From contig JAYUED010000187.1 in assembly GCA_043739385.1 (NCBI GenBank), forward strand, positions 87,291 through 151,290: a DNA stretch of 64,000 bases, read 5' to 3'. A program made the position numbers and the translations under genes. This stretch comes from Defluviibacillus sp043739385. Lineage in GTDB: Bacteria; Pseudomonadota; Gammaproteobacteria; Burkholderiales; Burkholderiaceae_C. Numbering within the stretch: position 1 is the stretch's first letter; the number at the start of each line of letters is the position of its first letter. The notes beneath the pieces were generated by a model. That model had not been told where the DNA came from and made no database searches. It worked only from the letters and a program-made list of their open reading frames with translations. Positions 25,652 to 35,347 of the stretch are shown here, piece by piece.

Positions 25652-27282
25652 TGAAGCAAGGCCTGTCATTACGTGTCTCCCAGCACCTCGCACTGACGCC
25701 CCAGCTGCAGCAGTCAATTCGTCTGTTGCAGCTCTCGACGTTAGAGCTTGCGCAAGAAGTCGAGCAGATGCTGGACGACAACCCATTTTTGGAGGTGGAG
25801 CTGGAAAGCCTGCCGCAAGAGGAATTCGGTATTGCACAAGCCGATACGCTGGTGCGTGAAGAAGATCGAGATTTTGAATATGCCGCAAATTCAGTCGCTA
25901 CAAACGATCATCAGGAGAGCGTGAGCAGCACATCTGATAAGTCATCGGATACATCGGATGTGCCAACTGAATCTGACGGTAATCTGGAGCAAAACTGGGA
26001 TGGCGACGGCAGCTCCGACACGTCTCCTGATGACGGTGAGTGGGGTGGCGACGCACCACCGCGCAAAAGCAGTACCGACAGTGATGGCGATTTCGACGCG
26101 ACCGAGCTGGCGCGGACCCATGAATCCCTCGCTGCCCACCTGCACCGCCAAGCGCTGAGCTTGCGCCTGGGGCCTGAAGACCGGGCCGCCTTACAGTTTT
26201 TGATCGAATCGCTGAATGACGATGGCTATCTGGAAGACAGTCTGTTGAGTTTGGCCCAGGGTTTGTTGCAGAACGAGCCGGTAACTGACGAAGAGCAGCT
26301 TGAAGGACTTGTCCACCACTTCACCGTGGCGTTGCGCTTACTGCAAACGCTTGAGCCCATCGGCGTTGGTGCGCGTAATTTGAGTGAGTGTCTGAGCTTG
26401 CAATTACTTGAGATATCGAGAGACATATCGCGTGAATCAGCGGTAGACCCTTCAATGCACAACCACGAGCCAGAAACTCTGCGTGCAGCTCTCGTCGTAT
26501 GCGAGCAGCCGCTCGACTTTATTGCCCGGCGCGATGTGAAACGACTCGCCCAGCGTTGTGGCGAGGGCGAGCAGACGATCAAAAATGCTTTGAATTTGAT
26601 TGCTCGCCTAGAGCCTCGTCCTGGCCGCCGGTTTGTGGATGTTGAGCGCAACATTGTTCGCCCCGACGTGATCGTGGTTCGGGTACGCGGCCCTGGGCAG
26701 CCCAAGTTTCAGGTGCGCCTCAATGGAGACGTTATGCCGCGCCTGCGCGTGCATGATATTTATGCCGGTGCCCTCAAACAGCACCGGGGCGGTGAGCACC
26801 AAGGCTTGAGTCAGCGGCTGCAAGAAGCACGCTGGTTCATCAAGAATATTCAGCAGCGGTTTGATACTATTTTGCGCGTTAGCAACGCTATTGTGGAGCG
26901 GCAAAAGAGCTTTTTCGTTCACGGTGAACTTGCCATGCGTCCGCTGGTGCTGCGCGAAATTGCCGACGAGCTGGGCCTGCATGAGTCCACCATCTCTCGC
27001 GTGACCACCGCTAAATACATGGCTACACCTTATGGCACGTTCGAGCTGAAATACTTTTTTGGTTCCGCTTTGAGCACCGAGACGGGCGGGAACGCGTCCA
27101 GTACGGCAGTACGGGCACTTATCAAGCAGTTCGTTACCTCAGAGAGCCTTACCAAGCCTCTCAGTGACAGCCAAATCTCTGAGATGCTGCGCGAGCAGGG
27201 CATTGAGTGTGCCCGTCGCACCGTTGCCAAATACCGCGAAGCGCTGCGCATAGCGCCAGCCAATTTGCGCAAAACACTGTAA
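25651..27282 (+). CDS. rpoN: RNA polymerase sigma-54 factor
   Basis: 543 residues, ATG at 25651. Region I at the N-terminus (LSLRVSQHLALTPQLQQSIRLL) is glutamine- and leucine-rich, a long acidic Ser/Asp linker follows (about residues 75-150), then the core-binding and DNA-binding domains. The helix-turn-helix (LGLHESTISRVTTAKY) and the RpoN box ARRTVAKYRE (about 520-529) are intact. It is coupled to lptB. The hpf gene that often follows rpoN is not here. Confidence 0.97.
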   Translation: MKQGLSLRVSQHLALTPQLQQSIRLLQLSTLELAQEVEQMLDDNPFLEVELESLPQEEFGIAQADTLVREEDRDFEYAANSVATNDHQESVSSTSDKSSDTSDVPTESDGNLEQNWDGDGSSDTSPDDGEWGGDAPPRKSSTDSDGDFDATELARTHESLAAHLHRQALSLRLGPEDRAALQFLIESLNDDGYLEDSLLSLAQGLLQNEPVTDEEQLEGLVHHFTVALRLLQTLEPIGVGARNLSECLSLQLLEISRDISRESAVDPSMHNHEPETLRAALVVCEQPLDFIARRDVKRLAQRCGEGEQTIKNALNLIARLEPRPGRRFVDVERNIVRPDVIVVRVRGPGQPKFQVRLNGDVMPRLRVHDIYAGALKQHRGGEHQGLSQRLQEARWFIKNIQQRFDTILRVSNAIVERQKSFFVHGELAMRPLVLREIADELGLHESTISRVTTAKYMATPYGTFELKYFFGSALSTETGGNASSTAVRALIKQFVTSESLTKPLSDSQISEMLREQGIECARRTVAKYREALRIAPANLRKTL

Positions 27283-27365
27283 AAATCGCTACTGTGCTTT
27301 TCTGGGACTTGTTTCCCCCATTGCCATCAGTTCCCTAAGTTTCCCACCAGAATAGAGTCTCTTTT

Positions 27366-28640
27366 ATGAATCAACTCCAGCTTTTCTTGCCCTGCGCCGC
27401 CGGTGTTGAAGAGTTTCTCGCCGCCGAAGTGCTGGCTATTACCGGTCAGCAGCCCCAATCGTGGCGCGGCGGCGTGCTGCTCGACGGCTCCTGGCGTGAC
27501 GCGCTGCTGCTCAATTTGCACAGTCGCTTGGCCCAGCGTGTGCTGGTGCACCTCTCCACCACGCCTTACCGAGGCGAGCAAGACTTGTACAACGCGTCTG
27601 CTGACATCGCCTGGGAGGTCTGGTTCACGCCTAAGCAGAGCTTCAAAATCGAGATCACCGCCCAGCATAGCCCACTGCAAAGCCTGAATTTTGCCGCGCT
27701 CAAGATTAAAGATGCTCTGGTAGACCGCTTCCGCCACAAAACCGGCGTACGCCCTGACGTTGAAACCCGATGGCCCGACGCTCGGGTCTATGTCCACTTG
27801 ACCAACGAACACTGCACGCTGTACATCGACACCTCAGGCGAAGCGCTGTTCAAGCGTGGCTGGCGGGCAGACAAGGGCGATGCACCTCTCAAAGAAACCT
27901 TGGCTGCTGCGATGATCGCCGCCAGTGGTTGGGGTGCGACGACGCCGCTCTATGACCCCTGCTGCGGCAGCGGCACGATAGCGATCGAAGCTGCACAAAT
28001 TGCCTGCAACATTGCACCTGGTGGCAACCGCCGCTTTGGCTTCGAGAAGCTGCTGCCCTTTCAGTCGCACGTTTGGGAGGCTATTAAAAATACAGCTAGA
28101 GCGGCAGAGCATGCTCCGACAGCTGATGTGTTTGGCAGTGATGTGGCTTTTCGGATGGTTGATTTCTCCGAGCGTAACGCCGAGCGCGCAGGTGTGGCTC
28201 ACGCAGTGCAATTTCGCGGTGGTGATGCCTTGCAGCGCATGCCCCCATGCGAGATGCCCGGCGTGATGTTGCTGAACCCGCCGTACGGTGAGCGTATCGA
28301 CACCGCCGGCTTTGCAGGCCGCGAAAGCGCGCATATTCAAGCCGCTGATGGCACGTGGGTCACGGGCAGTCATGGTGGTAGTGGTGAAGGTGATGCAAGC
28401 GATACGGGCGATACAGATTTCTTTCGCTTGCTCTCCGCCCACTGGAAGAAAAACTACACCAACTGGACCGCCTGGGTATTGACGCCCGACTTGAAGCTGC
28501 CGGGCCGCATGCGCTTTAAGGAATCGCGCCGTGTACCGCTATGGAATGGTCCGATTGAATGCCGGATGTTCCGCTTCGCCGTCACGCCCCGGCCTACGCC
28601 ACCCGTAGCCCCGGCCACGACACCCCCTGTTGATGCCTGA
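27366..28640 (+). CDS. rlmL: THUMP-domain class I rRNA methyltransferase (RlmL N-terminal-like)
   Basis: 424 residues, ATG at 27366. An N-terminal THUMP domain is followed by a Rossmann methyltransferase with the SAM motif DPCCGSGTIAIEAA (about 196-209) and the catalytic NPPYGER (about 304-310). This equals the N-terminal half of E. coli RlmKL, which makes m2G2445 in 23S rRNA; the RlmK half is absent. A Gly/Ser/Asp-rich insertion near residues 325-350 is unusual. The stop overlaps the upstream-most start of the PIN gene by eight bases. Confidence 0.87.
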   Translation: MNQLQLFLPCAAGVEEFLAAEVLAITGQQPQSWRGGVLLDGSWRDALLLNLHSRLAQRVLVHLSTTPYRGEQDLYNASADIAWEVWFTPKQSFKIEITAQHSPLQSLNFAALKIKDALVDRFRHKTGVRPDVETRWPDARVYVHLTNEHCTLYIDTSGEALFKRGWRADKGDAPLKETLAAAMIAASGWGATTPLYDPCCGSGTIAIEAAQIACNIAPGGNRRFGFEKLLPFQSHVWEAIKNTARAAEHAPTADVFGSDVAFRMVDFSERNAERAGVAHAVQFRGGDALQRMPPCEMPGVMLLNPPYGERIDTAGFAGRESAHIQAADGTWVTGSHGGSGEGDASDTGDTDFFRLLSAHWKKNYTNWTAWVLTPDLKLPGRMRFKESRRVPLWNGPIECRMFRFAVTPRPTPPVAPATTPPVDA

Positions 28641-29109
28641 ATTTTGTGAGCCCATCGGTGGGGCTGACGCCACAGTTATGCTGGTGCTCGATACCAATAT
28701 CGTGCTTGACCTGTGGGTTTTTAAAGACCCGACGATGCAGGCCTTGCACCATGCGTTACGTAGCGGGCAATACCGGTGGGTGGCCACCACGGACATGTGT
28801 GATGAGCTGGTGCGCGTGCTGGACTATCCCAAAATCGTACGGCGTATGGCCTTTCATGGTTTGGCGGTAGGTCCACTCTTGGCCGACATTGCGTCGTACT
28901 GGCAGCTACTGCCTACGCCTTGTGTCGCCACAGTGCGCTGTGCCGATCCTGACGATCAAAAATTCCTTGATTTAGCTGTTCATGTGGCTACGCCTTCAGT
29001 CATGGCCTGCCCTGTGTTGCTGCTGAGTAAAGACCACGCAGTGCGCTGTCTTGCGAAACCATTGCTTGCACAGGGTGTAAAGGTATCAGCTATATTTCCT
29101 GCAATCTAA
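28633..29109 (+). CDS. PIN-domain protein, toxin-like family without adjacent antitoxin
   Basis: 158 residues from the ATG at 28633; the ATG at 28678 (MLVLDTNIVLDLWVF) is an equally good start and would remove a 15-residue extension. PIN hallmarks are LDTNIVLD at the N-terminus, DELVRVL in the middle and a DPDDQKFLDLA segment, giving the acidic residues of a Mg-dependent RNase. It resembles the COG1569 putative toxin group. No antitoxin-like gene lies beside it, and the upstream overlap is with an rRNA methyltransferase, so a housekeeping RNA-processing role is also possible. Confidence 0.8.
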   Translation: MPEFCEPIGGADATVMLVLDTNIVLDLWVFKDPTMQALHHALRSGQYRWVATTDMCDELVRVLDYPKIVRRMAFHGLAVGPLLADIASYWQLLPTPCVATVRCADPDDQKFLDLAVHVATPSVMACPVLLLSKDHAVRCLAKPLLAQGVKVSAIFPAI

Positions 29110-29161
29110 GGCTTAACTGCACCTTCCTCATCCAACGTATATTCGCTGAGTCTCTCAATTC

Positions 29162-30547
29162 ATGGAAGCCGTTACACCCGCACTGATGATTGATGTTCAT
29201 AAACTGCGTATTGGCATGTACGTGTTTCTCGATTTGGGGTGGATGGATCATCCGTTTCCACTGAATCGTTTCAAAATTACGAATGTCGAACAGATTGATC
29301 AAATACGGGGCTTAGGTCTTAAAACAGTCAAAGTACTGGTCGAACGCAGTGATGCTTCTGCGTTCGTAGATTCGCCACAGGTGCCTGAGCTGCTCCCTAA
29401 CCCTGTAACCCCTGACGTATCGTCTCCTACTGAGCAAGTGCAGTTTTCTCCGTCGAGTTACCCCTTTCCTGCACCGCAAAAAATGTCTAAGCGCCAAGCC
29501 TTGGACAACCAAAACGCCAGCTTGGCGCGGTCTGAACGCTTGTTCGGTGAGGCGTCTGCTTCTTGGAAGCAAATATCAGCCTTGTCCCAGCGAGAGCCCG
29601 TGGCTGCTCTGCAGCGCTCAGTAGCTGTTGTACAAGGATTTTTGAATGAGATTTCCGGCACCCACGAAACAAGTATTCGCCTGTTGTCAGAAATTTCAGG
29701 TGATGGTGGGGCGCTGCATGCACTGAATGTCACGGTTATTTCGCTGCTACTGGCCCGCGCTATGAAGCTAGACGACGTCGCGTTGAGCGATGTTGGTATG
29801 GGGGCGCTGCTGCACGATATTGGCAAGCAATCTCTGCCCGACCGTTTACGTTGGCTTGCCCCCCAATTCAACACGGTCGAAGAAAGGACTTTTCGTGAGC
29901 ATGTGGCCCACAGCGTGCAGATAGTCCAGGCAATGGGAGTGAGTACCGGGGCCCAGTTGGTCGTTGCCCAGCACCATGAAACCGCTGACGGCAAGGGTTA
30001 TCCCAAAGCCTTGACCCATTCGCAAGCGGCGCCAGCAGCCAAAATCGTGACCCTCGTCAATGCGTATGACAACTTGTGTAACCCTGGTAATACGACCTCG
30101 GCGCATACGCCACATGAAGCCCTGTCGCTGATGTTTGCCCAACTTAAGCCCCGTTTTGACCCAACATGCCTTACTGCGTTTATCCGTCTGATGGGGGTTT
30201 ACCCGCCGGGTTCGGTCATACAGCTCAGTGACGAACGCTATGCGCTAGTGGTGTCCGTTAACGCAGCCCGTCCGCTCAAACCCTGCGTGATGGTGTACGA
30301 CCCTAAGGTGCCGCGCGACGAGGCTCTGCTTCTAGACTTGCAGGCCGAAGCCATGATCGGTATACGGCGCAGCCTACATCCGCGCCAACTTAGTGGCGCT
30401 GCGCTTGATTACCTCTCACCCCGCAAGCGCACGAGTTACTTTTTTGAGCGTGGCATTGATACCTCTGGCCTCCATGTGGGCACCGCCCTGGTAATGGTGT
30501 CGGGCTCAGAGGGTGGCGAGTCAGCGTCGACAAGGTCTTCTGCATGA
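29162..30547 (+). CDS. HD-GYP cyclic-di-GMP phosphodiesterase with DUF3391 N-terminus
   Basis: 461 residues, ATG at 29162. The N-terminus (DVHKLRIGMYVFLDLGWMDHPF) matches DUF3391, common ahead of HD-GYP domains. A polar linker follows, then the HD-GYP domain with LLHDIGK (near 217-223) and HHETADGKGYP (near 270-280). The metal and GYP residues look intact, so active c-di-GMP hydrolysis is likely. No membrane segment or receiver domain is visible. The stop overlaps the start of the GGDEF-EAL gene (ATGA), so the two are made together. Confidence 0.92.
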   Translation: MEAVTPALMIDVHKLRIGMYVFLDLGWMDHPFPLNRFKITNVEQIDQIRGLGLKTVKVLVERSDASAFVDSPQVPELLPNPVTPDVSSPTEQVQFSPSSYPFPAPQKMSKRQALDNQNASLARSERLFGEASASWKQISALSQREPVAALQRSVAVVQGFLNEISGTHETSIRLLSEISGDGGALHALNVTVISLLLARAMKLDDVALSDVGMGALLHDIGKQSLPDRLRWLAPQFNTVEERTFREHVAHSVQIVQAMGVSTGAQLVVAQHHETADGKGYPKALTHSQAAPAAKIVTLVNAYDNLCNPGNTTSAHTPHEALSLMFAQLKPRFDPTCLTAFIRLMGVYPPGSVIQLSDERYALVVSVNAARPLKPCVMVYDPKVPRDEALLLDLQAEAMIGIRRSLHPRQLSGAALDYLSPRKRTSYFFERGIDTSGLHVGTALVMVSGSEGGESASTRSSA

Positions 30548-33003
30548 ACTGGCTAGAGCACTACAGCGTAGTGCTGGACGCGCTACTTGAAGCGGCCTGC
30601 CTGGTCGATGGTAAAACGCTTCGCTTGGTCGCTGTCAATGCCGCCGCCGCCAACTTGGTAGGCGAGAGTCGACAAGCATTGTTGGGCCGCCTTGTGACCG
30701 AGCTGGCCATTACCCCCGAAGACTTGGTGTTTTGGGAAGAGGCTCAGGCTGCACAGCTCGATCACGTTGGGGATCTCGCCTTCAGCGCTCCCATGGTTTT
30801 GCATTCTGAAAGTCTAGTACCTAAGTTTGATGGCAGCATGCTGACGGTGGAGCGCAGGGTACAGCGCTTGCAGACCGACGATAGCCATGAGCTCTACCTG
30901 TGGACCATGCTCGATCACAGTGCCCGCTACGCCACAGAAGAAAAGCTGGAGCGCCTGCTGTCCGAAATGCGCGCCACGCTGGAGTCCACCGCCGATGGAA
31001 TTTTGGTCACGGATTTGAATGGTGCTATCCAGGCGTTTAACCGATTGTTCAGCCACCTTTGGCGCCTGCCTGCCAACCTGCTTACGCAGCGCAACGATGC
31101 CGCCATTTACCACGCCATGCGTGCGCAGGTGGAAGTTGTAGAGGACTATGACCAGCGCTTGCGCCTGATTAACCACAACGCCCTGCTGGAGGACTGTGAC
31201 ACCATTACGCTTGTGAATGGTCGCGTTCTGGAGCGCGTTACTTTGCCGCAAATGGGGCGTGGTGTACCGATTGGGCGGGTGTTCTCCTTTCGCGACATTA
31301 CTGAGCGTCTGGCCAGTGAAGCGCGGCTTCGGTTGGCAGCCAAGGTTTTCGAGTCCAGCATTGACGCCATTTTTGTGGCCGATGCCCACCACCGTATCTT
31401 CACCGCCAACAGCGCGTGCAGCCGCCTGATGGAGCGCAGGTCCCACGAGTGGAGGGGGGAATTGCTGACCGATCTGCTGAGCTTTCCTGATGACCCTGAC
31501 GCGTTGATGCTGGTTTTACAGGGCTTGTCCGTTAAAAACCGCTGGGAAGGCGAGTTGCACTACCGACGTAGCGATGGCACCGTTACTCCGTTGTTTGTTT
31601 CGCTGGTTCATTTGGCTGGTGAAAACGGTGGGCCGATGCACTGTATCGGCCATGCACATGACCTGACTGAAACCCTGGCGTACAAAAAGCGTATCCATGA
31701 CCTGGCTTTTAGAGATGCATTGACCGGCCTGCCTAACCGTGTGGTGCTGAATGAGCGGGTTGAGCAGGCTATCGCTGTGGCCGAGCGCGAGCAGCACGGT
31801 TTTGCCGTGATGTTTATTGATTTGGATCGTTTCAAGTACATCAACGATACCCTTGGCCACAGCTTTGGGGACATGGTGCTGGTACAGGTGGCAAACCGTG
31901 TCAAAAAATGCCTCCGTCCTTACGACACCATGGCCCGCTTAGGAGGCGATGAGTTCGTGGTCATTCTGCACAAAGCGGATGTACATACTTGCGAAGTCGT
32001 AGGTTCGCGTATTTTGGAAGTGCTGACCATGCCGTTTGAGCGTGAAGATATGCGCTTTATCGTGACATGCAGCATCGGTGTCGCCATGTACCCTGAAGAC
32101 GGGGCCACCATGAGCGAGTTGATCAAGAATGCGGACGACGCCATGTACCGTGTCAAAGAACATGGCCGTGCTGCCATGCGCTTTTATCAGCGTCAAATGA
32201 ATGTGGACTTGCTTGCCCGCATGAAGCTTGACCATGCTATGCGCCAAGCGCTGGTGCAGGGTAACTTCCGACTGCATTACCAGCCGCAGGTTCATATCGT
32301 GACAGGTGCAGTTATCGGTGCCGAAGCCCTGATCCGCTGGCGCGATGCCGAGATGGGTGAAATCCCCCCAGGTCGTTTTATCCCCGTTGCCGAAGAAACT
32401 GGATTCATCGTAGCTATTGGTGATTGGGTACTGGCCGAGGCGGTACGCCAGGCCTCAGTTTGGTACACCCAAGGCCTGCGTATACCGGTGTCCGTAAACG
32501 TATCCGCCCCGCAATTTCAGCAAAAAGGTTTTGTTGAAAAAGTCGCTGGTGTGGTCGCCTCGGCCGGTTTACCGAATGAACTTCTGGAGTTGGAGCTGAC
32601 AGAAAGTATTTTGATTGGTGATGGAGAGGAGGTCTTGTTGCTGCTACGGCGGCTTGCAGATCTGGGTATCAAACTGGCTATTGATGATTTTGGCACCGGC
32701 TATTACAGCTTGGCCTACCTTAAGCGCTTTCCCATCCAGCGACTTAAAATTGATCGCTCCTTCATTAGCCAACTGCCTGATGACGAACGCGATGGCGCTA
32801 TTACCCACGCTGTTATTAACCTGGGCCACGCGCTGCACCTGAAGGTGATTGCCGAGGGTGTAGAAACCGAGGCGCAGCGCCAGTTTTTGCAGGATGCTGG
32901 CTGCGATGAATTTCAAGGCTACTTGCGGTCACCAGCTTTGCCAGCGGCTGATTTCGAGCGCTTGGTGACCCAAATAGGCCGGGCCAATGGAACGGTGGCT
33001 TAA
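30544..33003 (+). CDS. PAS-GGDEF-EAL cyclic-di-GMP signalling protein
   Basis: 819 residues, ATG at 30544. Two or three PAS-like domains occupy roughly residues 10-385. A GGDEF domain follows with an intact GGDEF motif (about 467-471) and an RPYD inhibitory site exactly five residues before it. The EAL domain has its EAL motif near 594, ELTES, and the DDFGTGYYSL loop. Both synthesis and breakdown of c-di-GMP therefore look possible. No membrane segments are seen, so sensing is probably cytoplasmic. It is translationally coupled to the HD-GYP gene. Its stop overlaps that of the convergent downstream gene. Confidence 0.93.
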   Translation: MNWLEHYSVVLDALLEAACLVDGKTLRLVAVNAAAANLVGESRQALLGRLVTELAITPEDLVFWEEAQAAQLDHVGDLAFSAPMVLHSESLVPKFDGSMLTVERRVQRLQTDDSHELYLWTMLDHSARYATEEKLERLLSEMRATLESTADGILVTDLNGAIQAFNRLFSHLWRLPANLLTQRNDAAIYHAMRAQVEVVEDYDQRLRLINHNALLEDCDTITLVNGRVLERVTLPQMGRGVPIGRVFSFRDITERLASEARLRLAAKVFESSIDAIFVADAHHRIFTANSACSRLMERRSHEWRGELLTDLLSFPDDPDALMLVLQGLSVKNRWEGELHYRRSDGTVTPLFVSLVHLAGENGGPMHCIGHAHDLTETLAYKKRIHDLAFRDALTGLPNRVVLNERVEQAIAVAEREQHGFAVMFIDLDRFKYINDTLGHSFGDMVLVQVANRVKKCLRPYDTMARLGGDEFVVILHKADVHTCEVVGSRILEVLTMPFEREDMRFIVTCSIGVAMYPEDGATMSELIKNADDAMYRVKEHGRAAMRFYQRQMNVDLLARMKLDHAMRQALVQGNFRLHYQPQVHIVTGAVIGAEALIRWRDAEMGEIPPGRFIPVAEETGFIVAIGDWVLAEAVRQASVWYTQGLRIPVSVNVSAPQFQQKGFVEKVAGVVASAGLPNELLELELTESILIGDGEEVLLLLRRLADLGIKLAIDDFGTGYYSLAYLKRFPIQRLKIDRSFISQLPDDERDGAITHAVINLGHALHLKVIAEGVETEAQRQFLQDAGCDEFQGYLRSPALPAADFERLVTQIGRANGTVA

Positions 33004-34664
33004 CGCAATGGCCTCTGCACGGTGATTGCAGTGTCCTGATATTCCTCAAGCAGCGCAAAACTGCATGCTTGTGCACGAGGCCACCAAGTCCGAAATACGG
33101 AGCTCAAATGCGCTATATCGTCTTGCAATAATGCATTTTTCGCCACCTGCGGCACCAAATTAGACAGCAGCCGAACCTCGTTTTCATTCACCCGCCGCAC
33201 GATGTGGTGGGGGCCAACCTCGTCGGGGTGGTCCAAGCCTGCTGCTTGAATCAGTTCTCGCAGTGCCTCCAGCGTTTGCTGGTGAAACTGGTAAACGCGC
33301 TCGGCTTTGTCTGGTACGACCAGTGCCTGCTGGCGCACAGGATCTTGCGTCGTGACGCCTGTAGGGCATTGCCCTGTATGGCAGTGCTGGGCCTGGATGC
33401 AGCCCAGTGCGAACATGAAGCCGCGCGCGCTGTTGCACCAATCAGCCCCTAATGCGAGCATACGGATCACATCAAAGCCACTCACAACCTTGCCAGCCGC
33501 GCCCAGACGAACCTTGTCGCGCATCCCAATGCCTTTAAGTGTGTTGTGAACCAGGAGCAAGCCCTCTTGCAGCGGTGCGCCCACGTGGTCTGTGAACTCC
33601 AGAGGGGCTGCGCCTGTACCACCTTCGGCGCCATCCACCACGATGAAGTCGGGGGTTAGGCTGGTTTGTTGCATGGCTTTGGCAATCGCAAACCATTCCC
33701 ACGGGTGACCTACGCAAAACTTGAAGCCCGTCGGCTTACCGCCCGAGAGCTCGCGCAGCCGGGCGATGAACTGTAGTAACTCAATCGGTGTACTGAATTC
33801 ACTGTGTCCGGCAGGCGATACGCAGTCAACCCCAATGGGCACGCCCCGCGCCTCGGCAATTTCAGCTGTCACCTTGGGGCCGGGTAGCACCCCCCCGTGG
33901 CCGGGTTTCGCGCCCTGGCTGAGCTTCAGCTCGATCATTTTGACCTGTGGGTCACGGGCATTAGTCGCGAATTTATCGGCGTTAAAGCTGCCATCCGGGT
34001 TACGGCAACCAAAGTAGCCTGAGCCAATCTCCCAAATCAAGTCCCCGCCATTAGCCCGGTGGTGTACCGAAATCGAACCCTCCCCCGTATCGTGCGCAAA
34101 GCCACCTTTGTAAGCCCCGGAGTTCAGCGACAAAATTGCATTCGCCGACAAGGCCCCAAAGCTCATCGCCGAGATATTGAAGACACTGGCCTTGTATGGC
34201 TGCGCTGTGTCTGGCCCGATGGTGATGCGAAAGTCGTGCGAGGCAATTTTGCTAGGCGCCATCGAATGGTTAATCCACTCATAGCCATTTTTGCCCACAT
34301 CCAGTTGCGTGCCGAACGGGCGTTTGTCGGAGTCCCCCTTGGCGCGGGCATACACCAGCGAACGCTGAGAGCGCGAAAACGGGGCAGCATCGGTATCGTT
34401 CTCAATGAAATACTGGCGAATCTCAGGTCGAATGAACTCGAACAAAAACCGCATATGCCCGATTACCGGGTAGTTGCGCAGTATGGAACGTTTGGTTTGT
34501 AGCAGGTCATACAGCCCCGTCGCGCTAAGCGCCAGCCCTACAGCTGTGAGTAGTTGGCCTTGACCTTGCGACCACCAAGTCCATAGGCCGAGGAGCGTGC
34601 ACAGCACACTGAAGATTAACGCTGTGTAGCGGATAGGGTAAATGGCATTGAGGCGTTGCAGCAT
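33000..34664 (-). CDS. FMN-binding glutamate synthase family protein, membrane-anchored
   Basis: About 554 residues from the ATG at 34664. One or two N-terminal membrane segments (YTALIFSVLCTLLGLWTWW and the following hydrophobic stretch) precede a GltS-type FMN barrel: PGHGGVLPGPKVT, VDGAEGGTGAAPLEF, ARGFMFALGCIQAQHCHTGQCPTG. The Cys-x5-Cys-x4-Cys cluster (around 415-430) matches the 3Fe-4S site of glutamate synthase. The glutaminase domain is absent, so the substrate is uncertain. It is the last gene on the minus strand of the accessory cluster and its stop overlaps that of the GGDEF-EAL gene. Membership of the cluster is unproven. Confidence 0.9.
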   Translation of the reverse strand: MLQRLNAIYPIRYTALIFSVLCTLLGLWTWWSQGQGQLLTAVGLALSATGLYDLLQTKRSILRNYPVIGHMRFLFEFIRPEIRQYFIENDTDAAPFSRSQRSLVYARAKGDSDKRPFGTQLDVGKNGYEWINHSMAPSKIASHDFRITIGPDTAQPYKASVFNISAMSFGALSANAILSLNSGAYKGGFAHDTGEGSISVHHRANGGDLIWEIGSGYFGCRNPDGSFNADKFATNARDPQVKMIELKLSQGAKPGHGGVLPGPKVTAEIAEARGVPIGVDCVSPAGHSEFSTPIELLQFIARLRELSGGKPTGFKFCVGHPWEWFAIAKAMQQTSLTPDFIVVDGAEGGTGAAPLEFTDHVGAPLQEGLLLVHNTLKGIGMRDKVRLGAAGKVVSGFDVIRMLALGADWCNSARGFMFALGCIQAQHCHTGQCPTGVTTQDPVRQQALVVPDKAERVYQFHQQTLEALRELIQAAGLDHPDEVGPHHIVRRVNENEVRLLSNLVPQVAKNALLQDDIAHLSSVFRTWWPRAQACSFALLEEYQDTAITVQRPLR

Positions 34665-34710
34665 TAGGGGAGTCAAGCGCAAGGCTTGGGGTGTTGTTAT
34701 CTCGTCGCCA

Positions 34711-35274
34711 TCATAGAGACTGCGCTGTTGCTGTTGCTGCCGCTAAGGCGGCTTGCTCTGTCAGCACCTCTTGCAGGCTGACCTCCGCCTGTTCACGTGC
34801 ATGGTCCCACATTAGAGGTGTCCAGCCTAGCATCATCCCCAGAAATCCATGGGCTTGACGCGCCCACCGCCAAAAATCAAAGTTATCTCGCTGCGACAAG
34901 ATCAATCCATCGTCGTCAAAATGAAATTGCGAATACACACTGTTGTGCACTATCCGACCGGTAGGTGCGTAGCGGAAAGTTACTTCCCAGCGCACACTGC
35001 CGTGGTTCTGAAGCGTTTTCACGGTGTGGAAATCCACTGCCCAGGTGTTGGTGAGTCCTCCCTGGCCTTTGTTTGTGCGATCTGTCGGGAGCCTCCCGGG
35101 GCCAAATAGCAGTGCCCACATCGCCATGATTTCGCGATCGCCGTTCAGATTGAAAATCGGATCTTCGAACCGTACGCCATGTGCATAGCAGTTTTGCATG
35201 CCTTGAGTGTCACGCGCGACAAGTGCAGTGAAGTAGCGGTACAGGGTTTGAGACGTGAGGTGATTGGCTTGCAT
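34711..35274 (-). CDS. NTF2-like / SnoaL-like protein
   Basis: 187 residues, ATG at 35274. The pattern of an N-terminal helix (LYRYFTALVARDTQGMQNCYAHGVRFEDP) and later beta strands (WEVTFRYAPTGRIVHNSVYSQFHFDDDGLI) is that of the NTF2-like cone fold, used by small isomerases and binding proteins. No catalytic residues can be assigned. It lies between the alcohol dehydrogenase and the FMN protein on the same strand. Confidence 0.75.
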   Translation of the reverse strand: MQANHLTSQTLYRYFTALVARDTQGMQNCYAHGVRFEDPIFNLNGDREIMAMWALLFGPGRLPTDRTNKGQGGLTNTWAVDFHTVKTLQNHGSVRWEVTFRYAPTGRIVHNSVYSQFHFDDDGLILSQRDNFDFWRWARQAHGFLGMMLGWTPLMWDHAREQAEVSLQEVLTEQAALAAATATAQSL

Positions 35275-35347
35275 GGAGCGGTGGTAGATCCCGGTCGCAG
35301 TGTACCTAGACCCACAGTTTGCCCCTTCGCATTGCAGCTAAGCCCCT

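Noticed and set aside
28630..29109. A toxin-antitoxin pair
   Set aside because: Only a PIN protein is present; no antitoxin-like small DNA-binding gene lies on either side.
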